From positions 1-14,094 of the forward strand of contig JAYTCQ010000079.1 of the NCBI GenBank assembly GCA_043736395.1: a stretch of 14,094 nt of DNA, written 5' to 3'. This document shows, piece after piece, positions 1 through 6,646 of the stretch (its first letter is position 1; each line of letters opens with the position of its first letter). A program made the position numbers and the translations under genes. The notes beneath the pieces are model-generated. The model made no database searches, was not told the DNA's origin, and worked only from the letters and a program-made list of their open reading frames with translations. Origin of the DNA: JAFDVL01 sp043736395 (lineage in GTDB: Bacteria > Acidobacteriota > Blastocatellia > RBC074).

Positions 1-77
1 CCGCTGTTAGTTTGGTGATAAATCTTGTCGGCGTTTTCATAGCTTCTCATTCTACCAGATTCTTTATGTCCCTCTAC

Positions 78-299
78 TTATATGATTAATTTCGGTTTAT
101 GATTAGTTGGCGAAGGGGATAGCGACCCAACTTCAAAACTATCATAAGCATTTTTGTCATCGTTTGTTTTAAAAGCCGACACTACCAATCCGTGAAATAT
201 CACACGTACTTGCACTTCGCTTCGACCGGGGAGCGAATCAGTGGTTCTAGTATCAAGAAGGGTTTTGTTTGCTACTTTGGGTTTAGCTGTTTTTTTCAT
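78..299 (-). CDS. small hypothetical protein downstream of the CHAT gene, possibly truncated by an in-frame stop
   Basis: A 73-aa protein with no family I can name firmly. I chose the ATG at 299 because AAAGGA lies about 7 bases before it; the longer frame to 356 would overlap the CHAT gene and has no such site. It begins 15 bases after the CHAT stop, so the two are probably co-transcribed. The first 25 residues are basic and polar. After them come beta-strand-like segments (VRVIFHGLVVSAF, then FEVGSL and HKPKLII) resembling the N-terminus of a larger beta-rich protein family that I only vaguely recall. After the TAA at 80-78 the same frame stays open for 25 codons to the window edge, while both other frames hold stops. 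The gene may therefore be the front of a longer, interrupted gene. A role as partner or substrate of the CHAT protein is only a guess from position. Confidence 0.5.
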   Translation of the reverse strand: MKKTAKPKVANKTLLDTRTTDSLPGRSEVQVRVIFHGLVVSAFKTNDDKNAYDSFEVGSLSPSPTNHKPKLII

Positions 300-313
300 T
301 ACAATCCTTTCGG

Positions 314-1192
314 TTAATAGGCAGAGGATCCGCCGATGATTTGAAATGAAGCCCACGAAAAAGACTTCGGTGAAGAGGCGCCATTGCGCCGAAGTATTTC
401 TAATTGTGCTGAGCGCAGCGCTTGCACAACGGATTTATTTTCCTGCGTACGATGTTGATGAAAGCTCACCATTAGTTGTTTAGATTGTTCAGAATCTACT
501 TTCCAAAGGCTGGCAATCACAACAGGAATGCCTTGTGTCAGAAATGGGCGAGCAAGATTCAAGACACCTTCGCCTCGATAAAGCCGACCAATTCCGGTCT
601 CGCAAGCTGATAAGAGTACTAACCGTGCACGCGGCATTCTGATCTGAAATAACTCATACGCAAACAATGTTCCATCGTCCGATTCGTTAGATTTTGCATT
701 CATCAGGCTTGGTGCTAAAAGCAATTTTGAAAGCAATGGCGACCGCATATCAACCACTGAATGAGCAGCTATATGGATAACATCAGCGGTTGTTGCCAAA
801 TTTCTAAAACTGGCTTCAGTTGCCTGCTGATTAGTTAATATTTTAGCCTGTGAATAATATCCAGCAATAGCTTCTACCTCTTTTACTGCTTCTGCTAACT
901 CTGCAAAAGAGGAGCTTTCACTCCTGTGAATGGTAGGGTTTCCCAACCCTAAAAATTTCTCTCTCCCCCCTTTCTTTGCTTTAGCCAACTCGGATAATAG
1001 AACAAATGCAGTGGCACTGGGCGATAGCATAAAACTATAATCTTCAATTAAAAAATGGCTCGTTTGCTTAGAAATTAATGCTGCAAAAGGCAAATAATTA
1101 AGCTCTTTATCGGGGACGATGCATACCAATTGTTCAGGTCGAATTTTGTGTGCTATCGGCTCAATAAGAACAGTGTGTAATTCTTTTGCCAA
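314..1192 (-). CDS. CHAT domain (caspase-like peptidase) half of a frameshifted TPR-CHAT protein
   Basis: This frame carries the catalytic CHAT domain, a clan CD cysteine peptidase fold related to caspases and separase. The expected His lies in HIAAHS (H144 counted from the TTG at 1192) and the expected Cys in LLSACETG (C197). They are followed by the family's RGEGVLNLARPFL and VIASLWKVD stretches. CHAT domains normally sit C-terminal to TPR arrays and need their N-terminal strands, which here lie in the upstream frame. The open frame continues upstream without a stop to about 1303, giving KIPSELLINKIREFNRR, which is typical CHAT sequence. The TTG at 1192 has no ribosome binding site, so I doubt independent initiation. 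Joining the frames by a -1 shift at the T9 run gives a 1231-aa protein with the pair at H1083 and C1136. The domain call is strong; whether the product is made is unknown. Confidence 0.85.
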   Translation of the reverse strand: MAKELHTVLIEPIAHKIRPEQLVCIVPDKELNYLPFAALISKQTSHFLIEDYSFMLSPSATAFVLLSELAKAKKGGREKFLGLGNPTIHRSESSSFAELAEAVKEVEAIAGYYSQAKILTNQQATEASFRNLATTADVIHIAAHSVVDMRSPLLSKLLLAPSLMNAKSNESDDGTLFAYELFQIRMPRARLVLLSACETGIGRLYRGEGVLNLARPFLTQGIPVVIASLWKVDSEQSKQLMVSFHQHRTQENKSVVQALRSAQLEILRRNGASSPKSFSWASFQIIGGSSAY

Positions 1193-1263
1193 CTGTAGTG
1201 TTACAGCTGTTTCTAGTGAGGCTGTATCTGAAGTGCGTCGGTTAAATTCCCGAATCTTGTTTA

Positions 1264-4008
1264 TTAACAGCTCACTAGGGATTTTTGTTTGGGCAAAAAA
1301 AAACTATCGTGACTAATTAACCAAATAATTACCTTATCTGAAAGAATTGAATATTCTAGTAATTGTGTATTTTGTGGTAGCCTGTCTTGAATAGTAGTTA
1401 GGCTCATTTGAGTACCAAGTGAGGGCAGTTTCAACTCCAAACTCTTACCGGTTTTGATAAAGTGAGGTTGTACTTGTTGCGCACTTAGAAAAGCACGAGC
1501 ACGTGTGCTTTCAGTAAGCTCGAAAGCTAAATTCGGGTTTTGTGCTGTTGTATAAGCAAAATCTGTTGCTGTGTCATAAAATTCTTGCTCCTCACCAAAA
1601 AAGGATAGGACATTACTTTCCTCATTCACATGCCCTCGCGTTTTTTCTAACTGCTGATAGACTTCCGTTAAATCGCGGGTGGCTCCCTCAAAATCCTGAT
1701 TAGCAACTTTGGCAAGAAAGCGACCTTCTTGTGCTTTTTGTGATAGGAGCTGAAAAGCTTTACCTGCGTATTGGTCTTTGGCTTCGGTGTAATAACGAAT
1801 TGCTTCGTAATAGTTCTTATTTCGACGTAATAAGTGACCTGTATATAACGCTATATCTGCCAACGTATCTGATCGTATTGCGTCATCAGGTATATTCTTT
1901 GCCTCTGATTTTGATAACTCAGCATACCGGATAGCTTCATTGAACTTACCAAGATGGTCACAAATTGTTGCAATTCTAATCCAGGAGAGTGATTTGTAGA
2001 GAGGCCAATTCGTAGCATTCGAAAAATGAAAGGCTTCTTGTTGCGCTTCCATAGCTGCATTCGGGTAAGCAAGCTTTAGTAAATTAAGCGAGAGTTCGCT
2101 GTAAAAACCCCAAGCTTGTCGAGGCTCGACGGGTAAATCAATGACGGTTCTGATTCCTTGTTGTCCGATTAATAAAGCTTCTTCGTATTTACCGAGGAAA
2201 TGGTTTATGCCTTGCATATTTTGCTGGCTTCGTAAACTACACGTGTAATTTTCTGCTCCCTCAGCGGTTTTTAAGGATTGTTTTTCGCAATCTAATGCCT
2301 TCGATACTTCATTCTGAATAGTGTAAATATCCGCAAGAGATTCTTCAGAGTACGCCAAAAGGGATTTGAATGATTTTGAGCGGTAAACAGCGACCAGCCG
2401 ATCAAAAATTGCAAAGCTTTCCGTCACATCCGACAACCGTGTCTGGCAATAACCCATCCAGCTTTCGCAGAATAATGCTTCCGGTTCATTGCCTGCGGTG
2501 CGGAAGAGTTTGGAGGCTTTGGTGTAGAGGTCGTGCGCGGCTTCGAGCTTGGCTTGGTTGTAGGTGTTTTCGGCTTCTTTGGCGATTTGTCGTGCTTGAG
2601 ATAACGCTATGAAATTGCGGGTGGCGCGTTGGCGATAGTAGGCGGCTTGGTCGGTCGTGAATTTCTCTCCGGTGTGCTTGCGTTCGATTTCGCCGCCGAA
2701 TTCTAACAGTCGCAGTTTGGTGTCGGCTTCGTCGTTTTGATTGCCCGGTACTAACGCCATCCAATCGTCAATCAAACGATTCGTGATTGAACTGCCGTTG
2801 CGGTTGCGGGCGATTTTGAAGGCTTCCCACGCTTTGGCTTCGTCGCGGGTTTGATAGGCTGCAACAAAATCATCGTAGGCGCGGTCTTTCATCCCGGCGA
2901 CTTTTTTGCGTTGCTCTTCGATGGATTGCAAATGTTGTCGCGCTTCTTCCGCCCAGCGCGAATTTGAATCCTTTTGTAAATATTCATTCCATCCGGCAAT
3001 CGCTTGATTTTGCAACCCCATTATCTGACGGCAGAGCGCACGATTGAAGACGGCTTCCAATAAATTCGGATTTGCTTCGACGGCTTTATTTAATTCATCC
3101 AGACTGCGCCCGATTTCCAACGCGCTTTGTTGTTCATCGCCGCGCCGTTTGCTGACGTGACTTTTTTCGAGTAACGCCGTACCGAGGTCGTTATGCAATT
3201 GCGCATCTTTTTGCGCGACTGCGGGTAAAGTCTTCAACGCTTGATCTAACTGTTCGATAGCTTTATCGAATTCTTTTTTTGCTAAATATAATCGCCCTAA
3301 TGAACGCAGCGATTCGGCATCATTTTTTTCGCGGGCAGCTTTGCGCAACATGACTTCGGCTTCATCAAGTGTGACGTAATCGCCAGTTTTTTCTTCGCCC
3401 CGTGTCACGATGAATGGTGCGTAATCAAATCCGGTGATGCGCGATTCCAGCGGGCGTTGTTGCCGATATGCTTGATTCAGGGCGATCAGACCTTGCGATA
3501 TTTCAGATGGTTTGAACCAGATGCGCCACGCTCCGAAGCCGATGACGAGCAGGAGAAATCCATACGCTGCCAGCTTCCACGGCGGGAAAAATAAACTGTG
3601 CCAGATGCCGGACAAACCACTGGCTACTTCAGTTTTTTCGATGGGATTTTTTTTCTCAGGCGTCGTTGCCTCACGGTTCGGCATCGTTATATTTTCAGTG
3701 GCGGCGTGCAGCACCAATGATTGCGCTATGGTCAATTTTTGTAGTCGTTTCGGCGTCGTCAGGAAATTCAATTCAAAGAGTTCGCGGTCGTGCGCACTCA
3801 GCAATCTTCGGGCGTAATCATCAATTAATTCATCCTCGATCAGCAATAAGCTTTCGGCATAAGCGTCTTCGGTCAACAGTCGTTCTTCGATCTGTTGCTG
3901 TTCGCGTTCGTCCGCTTCGCCAAGCAAATATCGCTTCACCAGGTTTTCTTCCTCCTCGCGTAATAAATTGACTAACTGCCCGTGAGGAGCTTTGTGGTCG
4001 TCACTCAT
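1264..4008 (-). CDS. anti-sigma-like N-terminus, TM segment and TPR array; front part of the TPR-CHAT protein
   Basis: A 914-aa protein lying 22 bases after the sigma-factor stop. Residues 20-95 are helical and acidic (KRYLLGEADERE, IEDELIDDYARRLLS), a pattern I associate with anti-sigma-like N-termini beside ECF sigma factors. One transmembrane helix follows at about 145-165 (WKLAAYGFLLLVIGFGAWRIW). The rest would lie outside the membrane if the N-terminus is cytoplasmic. TPR-like repeats occupy roughly 220-345 and 465-800 (for example SLRSLGRLYLAKKEFDKAIEQ). The last 40 residues begin a CHAT domain (LLEYSILSDKVIIWLISHD) and then leave the frame at a T9 run, ending 11 codons later at a TAA. 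Without the shift the protein lacks the catalytic His and Cys. GC drops sharply in the 3' third. The likely role is a membrane-bound sensor or scaffold regulating the sigma factor and the protease, inferred from layout. Confidence 0.85.
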   Translation of the reverse strand: MSDDHKAPHGQLVNLLREEEENLVKRYLLGEADEREQQQIEERLLTEDAYAESLLLIEDELIDDYARRLLSAHDRELFELNFLTTPKRLQKLTIAQSLVLHAATENITMPNREATTPEKKNPIEKTEVASGLSGIWHSLFFPPWKLAAYGFLLLVIGFGAWRIWFKPSEISQGLIALNQAYRQQRPLESRITGFDYAPFIVTRGEEKTGDYVTLDEAEVMLRKAAREKNDAESLRSLGRLYLAKKEFDKAIEQLDQALKTLPAVAQKDAQLHNDLGTALLEKSHVSKRRGDEQQSALEIGRSLDELNKAVEANPNLLEAVFNRALCRQIMGLQNQAIAGWNEYLQKDSNSRWAEEARQHLQSIEEQRKKVAGMKDRAYDDFVAAYQTRDEAKAWEAFKIARNRNGSSITNRLIDDWMALVPGNQNDEADTKLRLLEFGGEIERKHTGEKFTTDQAAYYRQRATRNFIALSQARQIAKEAENTYNQAKLEAAHDLYTKASKLFRTAGNEPEALFCESWMGYCQTRLSDVTESFAIFDRLVAVYRSKSFKSLLAYSEESLADIYTIQNEVSKALDCEKQSLKTAEGAENYTCSLRSQQNMQGINHFLGKYEEALLIGQQGIRTVIDLPVEPRQAWGFYSELSLNLLKLAYPNAAMEAQQEAFHFSNATNWPLYKSLSWIRIATICDHLGKFNEAIRYAELSKSEAKNIPDDAIRSDTLADIALYTGHLLRRNKNYYEAIRYYTEAKDQYAGKAFQLLSQKAQEGRFLAKVANQDFEGATRDLTEVYQQLEKTRGHVNEESNVLSFFGEEQEFYDTATDFAYTTAQNPNLAFELTESTRARAFLSAQQVQPHFIKTGKSLELKLPSLGTQMSLTTIQDRLPQNTQLLEYSILSDKVIIWLISHDSFFLPKQKSLVSC
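1295..1303 (-). other. T9 homopolymer, candidate -1 frameshift or transcript slippage site
   Basis: The minus strand reads AGT TTT TTT TTG CCC in the zero frame. The nine T contain the slippery heptamer T-TTT-TTT, on which both ribosomal tRNAs could re-pair after a -1 slip; polymerase slippage adding one U has the same effect. Either event moves translation into the frame of the CHAT catalytic half, with no stop until 314. I see no Shine-Dalgarno-like stimulator 10-14 bases upstream and no clear downstream hairpin. A one-base deletion in a former T10, or a homopolymer sequencing error, is the main alternative. Confidence 0.5.
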
Positions 4009-4030
4009 AATGACTTTCTCGTGCGAAACG

Positions 4031-4601
4031 TTACATGCCAGATTCTTCGCACTGACACGTGGTAATGCATTCCTGCAATTGTTTGCGCAAACGGTTCATG
4101 CGTGTACGCAGCGTTCCCGGCGCACATCCAATTTGTTCTGCCAACCATTTACGATGATCTATTTTTGCTTGTTTGTCCTGCGCGTAATACTGCATGACCA
4201 GCGTACGGTCATCCTCTGACAATAGCTGCAGGCATTGCCCCAGACAGCGACTTTTCTGTTCACTGCTATCAGGTTCGAGTTGCGGATCAGGCAAGTCGGC
4301 AGGAACTTCGCCGCCATCTTTTTTGACACGTTTGTTCAGGTATTCGCGGTGAATGAATTTGGCTACACCGTAGAGCCGATGCACGGGATCACCTTGAAAA
4401 GTATGCAGTAAATCAGGAGTTTGGCGGATCACACGATTGATGGTTTCGTCGGCGAGGTCTTCGGAATCAGCCCCGGCAATCAAAAAAGACAATCAGGCGG
4501 CGGCGCAAGGCTTCATATTTGAATGCCGCCTGATCGCGGTCGGCGTCCAACCACGACAGGAAGAGATCAAATGCTTCGCCTGTGAGTTCCCAGTTTTTCA
4601 T
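4031..4601 (-). CDS. ECF-type RNA polymerase sigma factor, frameshifted
   Basis: A small sigma-70 family factor encoded in two frames. The first, from the ATG at 4601, gives 44 residues (starting MKNWELTGEAFDLFLSWLDA and ending LIVFFDCRG) and stops at 4467. The second is open from a TTG at 4492 to the stop at 4031. It holds region 2 (GADSEDLADETINRV), the GVAKFIHREYL stretch and region 4 with its helix-turn-helix (LSEDDRTLVMQYY, LAEQIGCAPGTLRTRMNRLR). The two frames overlap at 4467-4492, and joining them needs a +1 shift or two restored bases, most simply near the CCGGGG run. Joined, the protein would be about 189-190 aa, the size I expect for the family. It lies directly upstream of the anti-sigma-like CHAT protein, its probable regulator. 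It may be a pseudogene, or the lesion may be an assembly error. No clear ribosome binding site is visible before 4601. Confidence 0.8.
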
Positions 4602-5076
4602 AGCCAGAAGTAGAAAACTGTTCGGAGCCGCAGCTTACGAAATCAAAATGGTACTTTTAAAAATGAGGCTTCGCTGAATGCGGTTATCAACGCAAATTTA
4701 TGTACGGCCTGTGGAGTTGCTGGTTGACGAAAGTAAAGAAATTTTGTCAACACAACCTCTGTACCATTGGCGTCTAAATAAAGTCAAATTTTTTTGTAAC
4801 GTTTCGCCGCGTCGAATCATTATGGATGGAAGCAAAAAAAATAGCAGGATCAGAATTACAGTCATTTACTGAGAATGTAGCCTGACTCTTCTGCATTGGT
4901 TCGGAGGCTTGAAGCTGGATGATCGCCCTCATCACCGTCTGTAACCTCACGATCACTGATAGTAATTTATCAAAATAATTGAGTAACGCTCATACGAATG
5001 TTTGCAGTGCGTAGTTGTCCTCTGTCTACATTCAAATAACAGCGTTCTCTTAACCACTTAAACGGAGAATTTTCGT
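4602..5076. other. 475-base divergent intergenic region, no gene supported
   Basis: This gap lies between the minus-strand sigma operon and the plus-strand exported proteins, so it should hold both promoters. The two short open frames here (plus 4678-4872, minus 4956-4774) lack ribosome binding sites and protein-like composition, so I leave them out. A TTGACA occurs on the minus strand at 4750-4745, but nothing like a -10 box lies 16-18 bases beyond it. No tRNA, hairpin terminator or riboswitch was recognised. An acceptable GGAG for the downstream gene lies at about 5064-5067. Confidence 0.5.
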
Positions 5077-5571
5077 ATGACGGACCAATCTTTAACTAAC
5101 ACCTCAACCCGGTTTCGCCTTCTGTTTGTTGGCTGTGCTTTGTTGTTCGCTTTTGCCATTCATGCTGTCACGGTCACAGTACAGGGGCGTGTAAATAAAA
5201 CACCTGCCTTGAAGACTAGCGTTTCAGGAATTTCAGTAGACAGCGATGATCTGAAAATTAAAGTACATCGGCTGAATATTGACACTTCTGACCGGAGTAA
5301 CGGATTGGGGGGCGACCAGAATATCCGCCTTAATGGCGGAGGGGAGTCTGTTCCTTATCATTTCTTACGAGACAAAAATAAAACGGATATCGAATTTGGA
5401 AAACGAGTCATTGGTACTTGGTACACCATTGCAGGGCGTCCTGAAAACATGCGGGATATGAATTACATTGGAGTCGTAGTCAAAGATGAGAATAAGGTCC
5501 AGTTTTACTGTAACAACAACAAACCTGTGGGGCCTTATCTGATTGACGTTTATGTTCTCTATGTTGAATAA
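5077..5571 (+). CDS. exported hypothetical protein (164 aa)
   Basis: I do not recognise the family. The ATG at 5077 follows ACGGAGAA with suitable spacing. Residues 14-30 are a hydrophobic helix (LLFVGCALLFAFAIHA) behind a short N-region with two arginines, fitting a Sec signal peptide cleaved near A30 or an N-terminal anchor. The mature part is polar and beta-rich, with alternating strands such as LKIKVHRLNID and NYIGVVVKDENKVQFY, and a single Cys at 145. The C-terminus is GPYLIDVYVLYVE. A degraded second copy of that C-terminus follows within 50 bases, so the gene was once tandemly duplicated. It is the first of three consecutive exported proteins on this strand, and its GC is lower than that of recJ. 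A cell-surface or periplasmic location is inferred; no function is proposed. Confidence 0.7.
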   Translation: MTDQSLTNTSTRFRLLFVGCALLFAFAIHAVTVTVQGRVNKTPALKTSVSGISVDSDDLKIKVHRLNIDTSDRSNGLGGDQNIRLNGGGESVPYHFLRDKNKTDIEFGKRVIGTWYTIAGRPENMRDMNYIGVVVKDENKVQFYCNNNKPVGPYLIDVYVLYVE

Positions 5572-5576
5572 ACCTT

Positions 5577-5618
5577 AGTCCCTATCGGGTGAAAGTTTTT
5601 GTGCTTTACGTTGAATAA
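5577..5618 (+). pseudogene. 3'-end remnant of a second copy of the preceding gene
   Basis: Read from 5577, the DNA encodes SPYRVKVFVLYVE followed by TAA. The preceding gene ends GPYLIDVYVLYVE, also with TAA. Eight of 13 residues match and others are conservative (I/V, Y/F). Most base changes in the last eight codons are synonymous (GTT/GTG, CTC/CTT, TAT/TAC). This pattern suggests that a functional paralogue stood here and was mostly deleted, leaving only its tail. The frame is offset from the intact gene, so readthrough would not include it. Confidence 0.6.
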
Positions 5619-5682
5619 CTCAAGTCTGAAATGAACCTTGGAGTTTGTCGTTCGTGATTTTTCAATCAAACAGGAGGATAAG

Positions 5683-6432
5683 ATGAAACCAATCAAATCA
5701 CATTCGTTAGTTTTCGTATTATTTGTATTCGTGCAATTAGGCATCGTTAGAAATGCTGATGCTCAATGTAATCCGTACATCGCAGATGGAACCCTTATTG
5801 AAGTAACTGCTGGTGGTGGCTCCAGCAATGAAGGTAAGATTTACGTTGTTTTTGGTAAAAAGAAACACTGGGTTGCTGGGCCTGCTATTTTTGAGGGGTT
5901 AGGTTATGACTGGTCAAAAGTCAACAAGATTGGACGCCAGATGTTTGATAGCTTCACTGAAGGCACATCAATCACTACTGTTGATACGAATTTTAAAAAC
6001 CCTCGCAAAGTCAGCGGTAAGCTAGGCAAGTTTTGGTTTGTTTACACCAATAATTCCAGCGAAACAAAATATGTTGCATATCGCGTAAAAACTCGAAAAT
6101 TATTAAGCACCAACGGTGGGGACGGGGGTAGAGATTCCACGACCATGTCTTTAGTTTATGATTCAAGGGACCGATTTGTGGGCTTCTACACAGTTGCCCC
6201 GTATCGTTCGTTTGTACTATGGGATTCCAATGAAAAGTACGAGGAATTCTGGATCAGTGACAAAGACGAGTGGAATAGCGAAAAATTCATCTTAACTCCA
6301 AAAGAGGCTCAACTTTCAAGACCAAGTGGCTATACACGAACTGTTGATTCTTATGTAAAAGAGTCAGCAGACAAGTCCCCCATGAACTTCTTCAAAATGA
6401 ACGTACCTGAAGGGAAAGGGTGTGCAGGATAA
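5683..6432 (+). CDS. secreted hypothetical protein with GKK-HW motif (249 aa)
   Basis: The ATG at 5683 is chosen for the strong AGGAGG five bases upstream; the frame could start at 5638 but without such a site. Residues 1-27 form a Sec signal peptide with a hydrophobic core (LVFVLFVFVQLGIV) and a typical ADA cleavage end before Q28, so the protein is probably secreted or periplasmic. Residues 35-85 resemble a short repeat that I recall from bacterial surface proteins: a strand with GTLIEV, then IYVVFGKKKHWVAG, then FEGLGYDWSKVNKI. Only one copy is obvious. The rest (about 90-249) is polar, beta-rich and aromatic, and I cannot assign it. It follows the 164-aa protein by 111 bases in the same direction. 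Function is unknown. Confidence 0.7.
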   Translation: MKPIKSHSLVFVLFVFVQLGIVRNADAQCNPYIADGTLIEVTAGGGSSNEGKIYVVFGKKKHWVAGPAIFEGLGYDWSKVNKIGRQMFDSFTEGTSITTVDTNFKNPRKVSGKLGKFWFVYTNNSSETKYVAYRVKTRKLLSTNGGDGGRDSTTMSLVYDSRDRFVGFYTVAPYRSFVLWDSNEKYEEFWISDKDEWNSEKFILTPKEAQLSRPSGYTRTVDSYVKESADKSPMNFFKMNVPEGKGCAG

Positions 6433-6441
6433 AATTTACTA

Positions 6442-6601
6442 GAGCCTGTAATTAACTTTTGACTAATAAAATCAGCGATTTACAGGCATTTTATAACTGG
6501 CAACTTATCAAAATAACTCAAAAAGTAAGTTGCTAATATAAGGATATGTGATTTTGCTCAGGAAATCACGATTTTTAGCAACCAAAGTTAATTACAGCCT
6601 C
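6442..6601. mobile_element. MITE-like foldback element, 160 bp, flanked by TA/CTAG
   Basis: Both ends carry a near-perfect inverted repeat: GAGCCTGTAATTAACTTT at the left against GAGGCTGTAATTAACTTT read inward from the right, one mismatch in 18. The arms keep matching imperfectly inward (GCGATTT against GTGATTT; GGCAACTTA against AGCAACTTA), so the element can fold along most of its length. It is flanked on both sides by TA within CTAG, which would be a 2-bp TA or 4-bp CTAG target duplication. Elements of the IS630 and IS5 groups are known to use such targets. There is no room for a transposase, so it would need one supplied in trans. It is AT-rich and sits between two exported-protein genes. 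Confidence 0.7.
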
Positions 6602-6646
6602 TAGAAGTGAAGTGGTTTATTAATTGCATACTTTGAAAGGGAACTT

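Noticed and set aside
2370..2764. Arg-rich open frames inside the TPR-CHAT gene on both strands
   Set aside because: Shadows of the true frame; low-complexity Arg/Cys/Trp or Arg/His composition and no start signals.
4751..4779. Possible ECF promoter, CACAAC followed by CGTCTAAAT on the plus strand
   Set aside because: The spacing between AAC and CGTC is 14, about two short of known ECF promoters, and the leader would be nearly 300 bases.
4023..4807. Exact 13-base match TGTAACGTTTCGC at 4035-4023 (minus) and 4795-4807 (plus), reminiscent of an ECF -35 box
   Set aside because: Several 13-base matches are expected by chance in a window this size, and neither copy has a CGTC-type -10 at the right distance.
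4678..4956. Two short open frames in the divergent gap, plus 4678-4872 and minus 4956-4774
   Set aside because: No ribosome binding sites, overlapping opposite strands, and composition that does not look like protein.
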